DNA from: DASSFG01 sp035547915
GTDB lineage: Bacteria > Planctomycetota > Planctomycetia > Pirellulales > JAICIG01
Direction of reading: 5' to 3'
Length of the DNA: 64,000 nucleotides
Assembly (NCBI GenBank): GCA_035547915.1
Contig: DASZTS010000018.1
Location: 59,934 to 123,933 of the forward strand
Of this stretch, positions 47,334 through 55,597 are shown in pieces (within the stretch, counting starts at the first letter, position 1; the number at the start of each line of letters is the position of its first letter). The notes under the pieces are model-generated. The model saw nothing but the letters and a program-made list of their open reading frames with translations. It did not search any database and was not told the origin of the DNA. Made by a program: the position numbers and the translations under genes.

Positions 47334-48565
47334 GGGGTGCGCAGTCGCTCGAACACCGTCGCGGCGAAGAGCCGATGTCCGGCCGGGCTGAGGTGCGTCT
47401 TGTCGGGCACGAAGAGACGCTCGCGCTCGTCGACGTTTCGCGCCGCGGAGTGAAAGGCGGCGTCGATGTCGGCGAGCGCCGCGTTCTTCGCCCGCGCCGC
47501 GGCGCGGCAGGCGGACGAAAGCTCCGCCATCGTGTCCCAGCGCTCGACGCCGGGGCAGGTGGTGCAGATCAATACATCGGCACCGCCGCCCGTGGCGTAA
47601 CGGATGCGATCGATGGCGTCGCGGTTCGTCTGCTCGAACATCGGTCCGCGCATGCCCGAAGACCAGTCGTTGCCGCCGAAGCAGACGACGACGAGGTCGG
47701 CGTCCTGGTCCTTCCGCGACCAACGCGGAATCAACACCAGGTTCTGCCGCAACTCGGTGCCGCCGATCGCCGTATTGATGATCGTCGCATCGACCCCGAT
47801 GGCCGCCAACCGATCTTTGAGCATGGCCGGCCAATTCTGCTCGCGATTGGCCCAGTGGTGCAGGTCGGTGAGCGAATCGCCCATCAATACAATCTTGATC
47901 GGCTCCTTTCGCGCGATCTTCGCCCCGACGCGAGCGAGAGGCGCTGCGGCAGGACGATGGTCTTGATCGCCGGCGTCGATCGCATACTCCAGTTGAATCT
48001 GATCGATCGCATACGAGTGCGCAGCGTAATCTCGCCAGTACCACCACTTGCCGAACCAGATCGCGCCTAACTTCGAGGGAGCGTTGCCACCCTTCGCGTC
48101 GATCGGAACCGCCGCCGGATTGGCCGTCTCGGGCACCAGGTCTCGCCACCGCACGACGATCTTGCGCCATTCCGTGCTGTCGATCGGGAAGGCGAACGCA
48201 TAGCGCAGCGCGTAATCGTCGTTCCAGACGAACTCGATGCCGCCGAGATGATCGGAACCGTCACCCTGGACCCAAAAAGAGAATCCTTCGGCCTCGTCCC
48301 ATTCAGCCGTGCCGCGCGAACGGGTTTGCACATAAACGCCCTGGCAATCGTCGTCGAAGCGGATGTTCGCCGCACGGCCGATCTTCCCTTCCACGCTCCG
48401 GACGGCGACCTTTTCCGTTGGCACGCCCGGCGGTAATTCGTCCATCGAGTCGATGACAACCGCATCGCGTTCGGCGGCGGCGGCCAGCGTGGGCGAGTTG
48501 CTCAGCAGAGCCAGAAAGATGAGCGGGGCGAGCGTTCTCATGAAAGGCTTACTTTCAATGTTCAT
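47330..48565 (-). CDS. Exported SGNH/GDSL hydrolase
   Basis: 411 residues; ATG 48565 is used, but the ATG at 48541 also gives a complete signal peptide (MRTLAPLIFLALLSNSPTL). The N-terminal half (30-215) is a beta-rich domain resembling a carbohydrate-binding sandwich (FSFWVQGDGSDHLGGIEFVWND). The C-terminal half is a GDSL esterase: MGDSLTD (block I), the glycine of GGTELR, GGND (block III) and DKTHLSPAGH (block V with the catalytic Asp-x-x-His). Such enzymes remove acyl or acetyl groups from glycans or lipids. Substrate unknown; the binding domain hints at polysaccharide. It is on the same strand as hppA but separated by a promoter-like site. Confidence 0.82.
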   Translation of the reverse strand: MNIESKPFMRTLAPLIFLALLSNSPTLAAAAERDAVVIDSMDELPPGVPTEKVAVRSVEGKIGRAANIRFDDDCQGVYVQTRSRGTAEWDEAEGFSFWVQGDGSDHLGGIEFVWNDDYALRYAFAFPIDSTEWRKIVVRWRDLVPETANPAAVPIDAKGGNAPSKLGAIWFGKWWYWRDYAAHSYAIDQIQLEYAIDAGDQDHRPAAAPLARVGAKIARKEPIKIVLMGDSLTDLHHWANREQNWPAMLKDRLAAIGVDATIINTAIGGTELRQNLVLIPRWSRKDQDADLVVVCFGGNDWSSGMRGPMFEQTNRDAIDRIRYATGGGADVLICTTCPGVERWDTMAELSSACRAAARAKNAALADIDAAFHSAARNVDERERLFVPDKTHLSPAGHRLFAATVFERLRTP

Positions 48566-48677
48566 GAAATGGTGTGCACGTGCTGGATGAAAGAATAACA
48601 GCGTCCAGTCGGTCAGAGCAGCCGACGGCAGGCGTCTGCCCGATCGGAATTGGCGCGTCGGATTTCAGCGGACGGCG

Positions 48678-49658
48678 CTAACTCGTCGCGCCGGCGCTGC
48701 AAGCGATCGCGCGGATCTCGCCGAACTCGCGCGGCAGCTTGCGCCAACGCTCGCCGCCATCGGCCGAGTGATAGACTTCGCCGCTGACGCTGTAGGCATA
48801 GACATTGTCGGGCGAAGCCGGGTTGAAGGCAAAATCCCAGATCGTCGAATTCGGCACGACCGGCAGAGCCAGTTTATGCCAGCTCCCTCCGCCATCGAGG
48901 CTGCGCCACGCCGCGCCGATACTGCCGGGCGGGCCGTCGCCGTTGCCCAGGAAGAGAACCTCCGGGCGGTCGGGCCGTTGCACCAATCCGCGACAATAAT
49001 CGTAGCCGAACTGCCGCCCCACCTTCTGCGGCTGCCAGGTATGACCGTCGTCGTGGCTTATGTTCAGGTCGTTGTTGGTCGTGGCCAAGAGCACTCGGCG
49101 GTCGCCCCGCGGAACGATCGCCAGCCCGTGGATATCGGCCGACGAAAGTCCCTGGCCGACGCGGTTCCAACTGGCGCCGCCGTCGCGGCTGGTCCAGACG
49201 CCGTCGATTTCAACGCCCGCCCACAGCCGTTCGCGCTCGAAGGGATCGGTCCGCAGCGTGGTGACGCGATTGAAGAGAATGCCCGGGCACTCCTGGGCCG
49301 GCAAGGCATCGGTCTTGTGCCAATTGCGCCCGGCGTCGGTCGAACGGAAGATGAGCGGCGGTCGTGTGCCCGCGAACAGCGTGTCGCTCGCATGCGGAAC
49401 GACGAGCAGGACCCACGTCACAAGCTTGTCGAGCGGGCCGCCGAGCAGCGTCCAGTCGTCGCCGCCGTTCTGCGTGCGATAGACGCCTTCGTTGGTACCC
49501 GCATAGAGAACCTCCGGACGAGTAGGATGGACGGCCAGCGCCCGGACGTCGCATTCGACGAACATCCCCTTGCTCGCGCGGTTCCAGGTCTCGCCGCCGT
49601 CGGTGCTGCGCCACACGCCTTCACCCACGGTGCCGAGGAACAGATTCGCTTCGCTCAT
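48678..49658 (-). CDS. BNR/sortilin-like beta-propeller protein
   Basis: 326 residues from ATG 49658; the frame stays open to 51224, but that part is antisense-like to the membrane transferase gene in another frame and is rejected. The sequence shows repeated Asp-box units (SxDGGxTW type): GVWRSTDGGETWNRA, GVYRTQNGGDDWTLL, LIFRSTDAGRNWHKT, GVWTSRDGGASWNRV, NISHDDGHTWQPQ, AAWRSLDGGGSWHKL and VYHSADGGERWRKL. Seven such units would make a seven-bladed propeller of the BNR/photosystem-stability-factor or sortilin class. No signal peptide, so it looks cytoplasmic. Function unknown; probably protein or ligand binding. Confidence 0.8.
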   Translation of the reverse strand: MSEANLFLGTVGEGVWRSTDGGETWNRASKGMFVECDVRALAVHPTRPEVLYAGTNEGVYRTQNGGDDWTLLGGPLDKLVTWVLLVVPHASDTLFAGTRPPLIFRSTDAGRNWHKTDALPAQECPGILFNRVTTLRTDPFERERLWAGVEIDGVWTSRDGGASWNRVGQGLSSADIHGLAIVPRGDRRVLLATTNNDLNISHDDGHTWQPQKVGRQFGYDYCRGLVQRPDRPEVLFLGNGDGPPGSIGAAWRSLDGGGSWHKLALPVVPNSTIWDFAFNPASPDNVYAYSVSGEVYHSADGGERWRKLPREFGEIRAIACSAGATS

Positions 49659-49762
49659 GACAGAATCCTTGTGCCGCCGATCGATTCTTGCTGCCGCATT
49701 ATTCCACGCGGCGGACAGGCTGCCAACCGGCGCCATCACAAACCGCGAGCGGGCCGGGGGCG

Positions 49763-51484
49763 TTATCCGCCCGGCTCCTGGTCGGCGATCTCGAAAACGT
49801 AGATGCTGTGACCGAGGACCGCTTTCGGCCGCAGACCGCGAAACGCCCGGTAGGCGTCGGAGTCGTCGGGCCAATAGTTCAGGTCGCCGTTGACGACGTT
49901 CATCAGGCCCCAGAGCAGATTCGCACTGATCGCCACGTGAGGATTCTGGCGTCTCTCGCCCGCGCGCAGCGTGCGGTAGCGTATGCCGTACACCTCCGGC
50001 GGCACGCGTCCGAAATGCGCCAGGTCGATCCCCTCGATCCCCTCGCGCTCCATGTAACGGCGCAGGGCGACCAGATCCTGCCCCCAATCCAGGTTCGAGT
50101 CGAGCAGCCAGCGGTGCCCATGAGCGGGACCACCGCTCACCCAGTTGAAATACGGTAGGAAGTGCGGCCAGCTCGTGAGCGTAACGGCCGCCAGGCAGCC
50201 CACCGCGACGATGACCGTTCGCCGCAGCCAGGTGCGCGGTGCGGCCGAATCGATCAGTAGGCGGCCGATCCATATCGCCATCATCGGCTCCAAGAAGAGC
50301 ACGTATCGCACGCCGATGTTCTTGTGCCGCGACAGAGAGAAGAACAACAACATCAGGGCCGCGACCACGACGAGCGGCATCTCGCGGCGCGTCGGCCGAC
50401 CGACGCGGAACCAGGCCAGGCCGCACAAAAGGAGGATCGGCAGTGGGGTTTTCACCAACAGCGCCACGAGATAGTACGAGTAAAAACCGGTCTCGTTGAA
50501 CCGTCCCATGAGGTAGGCCGCGTAGCCCGACTCGGCGAGCTGGGCATCGATACCTTGGAAGAAGTAGCGCGGCAGTGGGACCGGCAGCCATGCCGGCAAC
50601 AGGGCTGCGAATCTGTGCATCAGCACGCTCTCGAAGCGGAAGCGGCCGAGCGAGGTGCAGGTGCCGTCGAACAGGTAGCCGGCGTTGATCACGATCACGC
50701 CCACGAGGAGAGACAAGAGCAAGAAGGGCCAGATACGCTGCCTGCGATTGGCGATCGGCGTGTCGCGCCGCGAGTGCAGGTAATCGGCCAGCCAGAAGCA
50801 CATGGAGCAGAACGGAATCAGGACGAACAACAATAATCCGGTGAGCTTGCAGAGCGCCGCCAAACCGAGGCAAATGCCCAGCGTGCAGGACCTGGCGCAA
50901 TTCGGCGCCAAAAGCAGCCGGTCGAACGCCCAGAGCGAACCGAGCGCCGCAGCCGCCAAAAAAATATCGGGAGTCACGAGCCGCCCGTGCGCGAGCAGGT
51001 TCGGCGAGAGGCACGCCACGGCGAGCGTCAGCAGGCCCGCGATCGGCCCGTGAAGGCTTCGCGAATATCCGTACGCCAGCCCACAGGTGAGGAGCAGGAC
51101 GGCGATCGATGTCAGCCGCCCGAGCAAGAAGTAGTCGTGGTAGCGGCCGGAAGGCAGGGGTCGGCCCGAACCAGGATCCCGCTCGAAGCCGTTTTCGACG
51201 ACGAATTGCAGGCCACATTGCCACGAGCTCGTATAGGCCGGCATGTTTGCCGTGAAGAGCCGTGCCTCGGTCGCCAACAGCGGCAGTGCCGGCAGCACGC
51301 TCGGCAGCACCGGCACACCCGTCGCCAGGTGAAAATCGCCGGTCTTGCAGATCGCCAGCCCGTGCGGCAGCGCCTGGTATTCATCGACCGTGACCGATTT
51401 CTGGGCCGCCGAACCGGCCGCCAGAGCGAAACAACCGACCAAACACAGAGCGACGATCCGCTTCTCGTGCCGGGCCAGTTGCAT
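49763..51484 (-). CDS. Membrane glycosyltransferase of the GT39/PMT-like clan
   Basis: 573 residues from ATG 51484. About eleven to twelve membrane helices. The first loop contains the acidic pair of this clan (VTVDEYQALPHG), and further conserved-looking segments are HGRLVTPDIFLAAAALGSL and ALCKLTGLLLF. The C-terminal periplasmic domain starts at WLLDSNLDWGQDLVALRRY, a stretch that recurs in planctomycete members of this family. It should use a polyprenyl-phosphate sugar and act outside the cytoplasmic membrane. The stop is close to (104 bases from) the propeller gene, and its start is 9 bases downstream of the NagB fusion's stop. Those two are therefore probably co-transcribed. Acceptor unknown. 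Confidence 0.75.
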   Translation of the reverse strand: MQLARHEKRIVALCLVGCFALAAGSAAQKSVTVDEYQALPHGLAICKTGDFHLATGVPVLPSVLPALPLLATEARLFTANMPAYTSSWQCGLQFVVENGFERDPGSGRPLPSGRYHDYFLLGRLTSIAVLLLTCGLAYGYSRSLHGPIAGLLTLAVACLSPNLLAHGRLVTPDIFLAAAALGSLWAFDRLLLAPNCARSCTLGICLGLAALCKLTGLLLFVLIPFCSMCFWLADYLHSRRDTPIANRRQRIWPFLLLSLLVGVIVINAGYLFDGTCTSLGRFRFESVLMHRFAALLPAWLPVPLPRYFFQGIDAQLAESGYAAYLMGRFNETGFYSYYLVALLVKTPLPILLLCGLAWFRVGRPTRREMPLVVVAALMLLFFSLSRHKNIGVRYVLFLEPMMAIWIGRLLIDSAAPRTWLRRTVIVAVGCLAAVTLTSWPHFLPYFNWVSGGPAHGHRWLLDSNLDWGQDLVALRRYMEREGIEGIDLAHFGRVPPEVYGIRYRTLRAGERRQNPHVAISANLLWGLMNVVNGDLNYWPDDSDAYRAFRGLRPKAVLGHSIYVFEIADQEPGG

Positions 51485-51493
51485 GAACGACGC

Positions 51494-53425
51494 CTAGATC
51501 GTCTCGCCCTTCCAGCGCACGAAACCCTCCATGGCGAAGTATTCGGGCAGCCCGAGCTGATTGTAGCAACCGGCCGTGTGGCGATTGCGGTCCTCGGCCC
51601 GTTGCCAGAACTCGCGCGCGTCGGAACCGGGGAACAGCGCCGTATCCTTCTGCGACTCGTGGCGAAAGATGGCCTTCTTCTTCCTGGCCAGATCGGTGGG
51701 GCTGAGGGGCACCGCGATCTCGATCTCGTCCGGCGCCCATTCTTGCCAGGCACCTCGATAGAGCAGCACCTCGGGCATCGGCTTCCGCGAGGCCGCGATC
51801 TCTCGCAGCGCCAGCAGGATCGCTTCGGCGCACACGCGGTGCGTGCCGTGCGGGTCCGATAGATCGCCCGCGACGTAGATCTGTTGCGGACCGACGCGCT
51901 CGATCAGTTCGCGAATGATCCGCACGTCGTCGCCGCCGACGGGGTTCTTGGCGATGGTGCCGGTCCGGTAGAAGGGCAAGTCGAGGAAGTGCAGATGCTC
52001 TTCGCGGCAGCCGCAGACGATGGCCCCCGCCTTGGCCTCGCTCCAGCGAATCAGCGCCTTGATGGCCAGCACCGTCTCGGTGTCGGGGTCGCCCGGCGAC
52101 TTGCGGCGCAGCGACTCGTGCACGTCGGTCTCGACGGCCAGCGATTTCTCTTGATCGATGCTGAAGCGTCGATTGAACTCGACGACCAGATCGGCCACCC
52201 GCTGCGCGTCGTGGTCGAAGACGGCGATGTTGCCGCTGGTCATGTAGGCGACGTGCACCTCGTGTTGATCTTCCACCAGCCGGATCAGCGTGCCGCCCAT
52301 GCTGATCACGTCGTCGTCGGGGTGGGGGCTGAAGCAGATGATCTTCTTCTGCTCGCGGCCGCCCGGATGGTATTCGATCGTATCCATCATCCAACGAAAG
52401 ACGCGATGGGCCACGCGCTGGGCGGGACCATGATGTCGCAGCAACTGGTGCAGGTTGTGTTCGCGGAAATCGTTGTCGTCGAGCTTGAGCAGGGCCTTCC
52501 CCGTCTTCTCGCTCAGCCATAGCACCGCCCGCTTGATGAGCGGATCGGTCCAGACGACGTTGCCCAACACCCAGGGGGTCGCCACGCCGGTGAGTCCGCC
52601 GGCGGCCGCTTCGTCGAGCAGGATGCTGGCGGCCGGATGGTCGCGCAGAAAACTGGCCGGCACGCGGTCGCTCATCGGCCCCTCGGCCGTCTCGCGGATG
52701 ATGGCCGCCTTGTGCTCGCCCAGCGCGATCAAGATGACACGACGGGCATCGAAGATGGTGCCCAGCCCCATCGTGATGGCCTGCTGCGGCACATTCTCTT
52801 CGCTGAAGAAATCACTCGCGGCGTCTCTGCGCGTGACCGGATCGAGCGTCGCCAACCGCGTGCGGCTGTTGCGCACGCTGAACGGCTCGTTGAAGCCGAT
52901 GTGCCCGTTGCGGCCGATCCCCAAGAGTTGCACGTCGATACCGCCCACACGCTCGATGGCGTCTTCGTAGCGGCGGCAATATTCATCGACGTCGTCGAGC
53001 GCCACCGTGCCGTCGGGGATATGGATCTGGTTCCGCGGGAGGTTGATGTGGTCGAAGAAGTGCACGAACATCCAGCGGTGGTAGCTTTGCAGTTGGTCGG
53101 GCTGCAACCCGTAGTATTCGTCGAGGTTGAAGGTGACGACTCCGGAGAAGTCGAGACCTTCGTCGCGGTGCAGCCGGATCAGTTCGCGATACACGCCCAC
53201 GGGCGTCGAACCGGTCGGGAGCCCGAGCACGGCCTTCTGGCCGAAGGCGTTTCGCTCGCGGATGACGCTCGCGAGCGACTCGGCGACATGTCGCGCCAGC
53301 TCGCGGTTGGACTCGAATACGTAACACGGGATGTGCGTACCCGGCACTCGCCGGGCAGCGGCTGCCGCCACGGCGGGCGTTTCGACGCGAGATGCTTCCA
53401 TCAGGGACATAGCGGGCCAGGACAT
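51494..53425 (-). CDS. Glucosamine-6-phosphate deaminase fused to PIG-L/LmbE deacetylase
   Basis: 643 residues from ATG 53425; ATGs at 53410 and 53401 are alternatives, and none has a clear ribosome-binding site. The NagB domain (about 30-290) contains LPTGSTP, NLDEYYGL and GIGRNGHIGFNEP, the sugar-binding and catalytic motifs. The PIG-L domain (360-630) has SPHPDDDVISMGG at 366-378 and a His pair in DLSDPHGTHRV. NagB converts glucosamine-6-P to fructose-6-P with ammonia; PIG-L enzymes remove N-acetyl groups from sugars. The fusion could take an N-acetylglucosamine phosphate through two steps. Similar fusions are known in Bacteroidetes. It begins the minus-strand group that includes the membrane transferase. 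Confidence 0.88.
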   Translation of the reverse strand: MSWPAMSLMEASRVETPAVAAAAARRVPGTHIPCYVFESNRELARHVAESLASVIRERNAFGQKAVLGLPTGSTPVGVYRELIRLHRDEGLDFSGVVTFNLDEYYGLQPDQLQSYHRWMFVHFFDHINLPRNQIHIPDGTVALDDVDEYCRRYEDAIERVGGIDVQLLGIGRNGHIGFNEPFSVRNSRTRLATLDPVTRRDAASDFFSEENVPQQAITMGLGTIFDARRVILIALGEHKAAIIRETAEGPMSDRVPASFLRDHPAASILLDEAAAGGLTGVATPWVLGNVVWTDPLIKRAVLWLSEKTGKALLKLDDNDFREHNLHQLLRHHGPAQRVAHRVFRWMMDTIEYHPGGREQKKIICFSPHPDDDVISMGGTLIRLVEDQHEVHVAYMTSGNIAVFDHDAQRVADLVVEFNRRFSIDQEKSLAVETDVHESLRRKSPGDPDTETVLAIKALIRWSEAKAGAIVCGCREEHLHFLDLPFYRTGTIAKNPVGGDDVRIIRELIERVGPQQIYVAGDLSDPHGTHRVCAEAILLALREIAASRKPMPEVLLYRGAWQEWAPDEIEIAVPLSPTDLARKKKAIFRHESQKDTALFPGSDAREFWQRAEDRNRHTAGCYNQLGLPEYFAMEGFVRWKGETI

Positions 53426-53695
53426 AGAACGGGTTCGCGGTCGCCAGTATGACCCAAATGGCTCCTAAAATCCATGCGACCATCGGGCCGCCACCATCGG
53501 GCCGGTAGCGGGCTAACAGTGTGGTGAAAGACCAAGAGCCGCCGCGAATGGGTCGTCAAACGACCAGCGCCGATCAGCCGGCCCGTTCAGCATGGCGACG
53601 AGGTTATGAGTCTGCTGCGCCGCCAAGACGCGGATCGCTGTGAACTCGATGGGAGCCAACGATGACAGGCGCCATCCAAGAATGACGCACGCCGG

Positions 53696-53845
53696 CTAGT
53701 GCGATTCGCGCTGCGGGCGCTTCTCCTTGACGCGGTGTGCCATTTCCACAGCAATTTGTTCCAGTATCGCTCGGGGCGTAAACCGGGCGTAAACCCAATT
53801 CGCTTTATCATGTCCGAATAGTCGATGGTCGTGTTCCATCTGCAT
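53696..53845 (-). CDS. Small 49-residue protein overlapping the end of the DUF6941-like gene
   Basis: Below the usual 60-codon cutoff. ATG at 53845 with GGAGG 9 bases upstream, then 49 codons to TAG at 53698-53696; the frame overlaps the last 38 bases of the upstream gene. The product begins MQMEHDHRLFGHDKANWVYA and continues with RFTPRAILEQIAVEMAHRVK and a basic tail. It looks like a normal short helical protein rather than frame noise: no biased arginine-serine composition, and a proper ribosome-binding site within the overlapping gene. Function unknown. Confidence 0.55.
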   Translation of the reverse strand: MQMEHDHRLFGHDKANWVYARFTPRAILEQIAVEMAHRVKEKRPQRESH

Positions 53846-54281
53846 CTTGCGATGCCTCCGTAAGCGATGTATGGCCCGCTGGTCCGGGAACGTGAAACAC
53901 CTCGAGCGGAATATCCTTCACGGTGTGACCATCGAGCAGGAGCTGAAATCTGTAGACACCGGCCGATGAATAGAAGATGGTCAGAGACACGAGCAGATTC
54001 GCGCCGGATGGTTGACCAGGGGAACGGTGCCTGGTGTTCAGCGGCTCGTCTTGGCAAAGAAACGTCTCCTCGCCGTTCGGGTAGATTACCTTGACCGCAT
54101 AGGTGTGACCGTGATCCCGTTCTTCTGGAAGCAGTAAAAGCCGTGCAACCAAGGCCATCGGAGACGCCTGAAATGGCATCGTCGATGCCTCCAAGCCGGC
54201 GATCCCGATACCCCATGCGACCAACTTGTCGTCGGTCAGGAAATCGGCCATCTGCGACAGAAATGCGAAATCCAGTTGCAT
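53808..54281 (-). CDS. DUF6941-like small protein
   Basis: 157 residues from ATG 54281. It begins MQLDFAFLSQMADFLTDDKLVAWG, then IAGLEASTMPFQASPMALVARLLL. The second half is beta-rich with FYSSAGVYRFQLLLDGH and KDIPLEVFHV. This order matches the pattern I associate with DUF6941 proteins, which are short, cytoplasmic, immunoglobulin-like or beta-sandwich proteins of unknown role. There is no signal peptide or catalytic motif. A 49-codon gene overlaps its 3' end, and an interspersed repeat (copy E) lies 50 bases upstream of its start. Confidence 0.6.
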   Translation of the reverse strand: MQLDFAFLSQMADFLTDDKLVAWGIGIAGLEASTMPFQASPMALVARLLLLPEERDHGHTYAVKVIYPNGEETFLCQDEPLNTRHRSPGQPSGANLLVSLTIFYSSAGVYRFQLLLDGHTVKDIPLEVFHVPGPAGHTSLTEASQDADGTRPSTIRT

Positions 54282-54698
54282 TGCCTAACCAGCCGGAAAA
54301 AGATCGCCACGGCGCGCAGGGTAATTACTTAGACCAACCGACAAAACCGGATTTAGCTTCACAGGAATCGGCGTTTCACGGCCGATTCTTGCGCCCCAGG
54401 CGCTCGGACTTTCGGGTTCTGTCAGCCGCTCTTAACCATATAGTAAGACCAGATTTAGGTCAAATCCATTGGCTGCTTGTTGCAAATCAAAGCTAGATGG
54501 CAAGTAAGGGTGAAGATTACGGCAGGGGGGATGCGCCTCCAGCCCGCAGAACCTGACGATGAGGGTGCAAGGCAGGCGACAACGAGCAGACCGGGGTGGA
54601 TGACCACGGCGATGACGCGCGTCGGCGGGGCGGCTGGTGGTCCGCGCGACGAGAGCGGTAGTGATGCTTTTCGATCGTGCCGTGTTACACTACGGGGC
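54282..54698. other. Intergenic stretch containing repeat copy E
   Basis: Apart from the interspersed repeat at 54331-54433, I see no gene. The plus-strand frame from 54477 is arginine/glycine-biased until the true start at 54699. The region between 54434 and 54698 has no recognisable motif. Confidence 0.45.
54331..54433 (+). repeat. Interspersed nested-palindrome repeat, copy E (103 bp)
   Basis: Same length as copy A and identical except for two positions that I find by eye (AGACC for AGAGC at the left arm, CAGGAATC for CAAGAATC in the inner arm). Copy A lies 30.4 kb away. It keeps the loop GTTTCACG, inner stem and outer arms. Such similarity between distant copies points to recent dispersal or homogenisation. 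Confidence 0.85.
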
Positions 54699-54977
54699 AT
54701 GGACGAGAACCCGTACAAGGCGCCGGTTGACGGTGCTCGCACCTTCTCCCTGCGGATGCTCCTGTCGATGATCGCAGTCTTCGCGATCTTCCTCATGTTC
54801 TTTGCTCGACAAGGCACGCCAGCGGGCGGCCGATTACTCCAGTGGGCGGCGTGCGGCAGCCTTGCGGGGCTGTTCGCCGGAAGCGTCATCGGCCACGACC
54901 ACCAGGATTCGGTCGTCGATATCTGCCTGGGATTGATGGGTGCGGTGCTGTGGTGGATCGCGTTCGCAGGCAGGTAG
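54699..54977 (+). CDS. Small membrane protein with NPYKAP leader motif
   Basis: 92 residues from ATG 54699. It starts MDENPYKAPVDGA, a motif at the very N-terminus of many planctomycete membrane proteins (NPYxxP). Two hydrophobic segments follow, at about residues 18-33 and 45-62, with a third weaker one at the C-terminus (ICLGLMGAVLWWIAFAG). The gene is followed after 29 bases by a second short gene with the same start. Function unknown; probably an inner-membrane protein. Confidence 0.65.
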   Translation: MDENPYKAPVDGARTFSLRMLLSMIAVFAIFLMFFARQGTPAGGRLLQWAACGSLAGLFAGSVIGHDHQDSVVDICLGLMGAVLWWIAFAGR

Positions 54978-55006
54978 TCTCCTGCCATCGTGGTGCGGTG
55001 CGCGGC

Positions 55007-55189
55007 ATGCACCAGAACCCTTACAAGGCGCCGGTCGATGGTGCGACCGCGCGACGAACAGGCCGGCGCGGACAGGCAACGAGCCTCGCGTTGCTCTACG
55101 TCAAGGCCCTGGTCATCACGGCGGTCGTCACCACGGCTCTGGCGATGCTCGGCGAGCTGCTGAACGTTCTGATCCTGAGACGTGCCTGA
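55007..55189 (+). CDS. Very small membrane protein, sharing its N-terminus with the previous gene
   Basis: 60 residues from ATG 55007. It starts MHQNPYKAPVDGA, almost the same as the gene just upstream, and the DNA is similar across the first 40 bases. The rest differs: a basic stretch (RRTGRRGQ) and then one membrane helix (ALVITAVVTTALAMLGELLNV). The shared leader with unrelated tails suggests duplication followed by replacement of the 3' part, or a recurrent targeting leader. Function unknown. Confidence 0.55.
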   Translation: MHQNPYKAPVDGATARRTGRRGQATSLALLYVKALVITAVVTTALAMLGELLNVLILRRA

Positions 55190-55597
55190 TTTCTTTCGGG
55201 CCGCACGTTGGTTGGAGCATGCAGCCGGCGTGCTCGCGCGTTGGATGGGAACGCGAAATGCCGGGGGCCGGGGTCGCCCACGGTTGGAGGGCGTGGAGAC
55301 GACCCTGACCACATGGCGGCGAGTTCCAAAGCCGTCGGACCCATTTTGAGCGGCGTTGGATTCTCACGCGCCTCCGGCTTGGCCAGTGAGAAAGAACGGC
55401 CCGCTCCACATGGCCATTTCAATTGTAGCCCGCCGGTCAAATAAGAACGTTTTTAGGAAGGTTGCCGATTTCGCAACTCCCGCCCGACCGAGTCGCGGTA
55501 TACTCGTGCGCCCGCGGTCTGCCCGCGAAATCGATTGTTTCGGTCGAAAGAACGTCATTCTGAGTTTTGGTCGACAGTCATTCGGTAGGGATGCCCT
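55190..55597. other. Intergenic stretch before the lipid kinase
   Basis: About 400 bases between two plus-strand genes. No open frame has protein-like composition, and no repeat copy or RNA gene is evident. A TATACT (55499-55504) could be a -10 box for the downstream gene, but no matching -35 is at the right distance. AGGG lies a few bases before the kinase ATG. Confidence 0.4.

Noticed and set aside
49659..51224. N-terminal extension of the BNR propeller gene at 48678
   Set aside because: Antisense-like frame in the membrane transferase gene; the propeller itself begins cleanly at ATG 49658.
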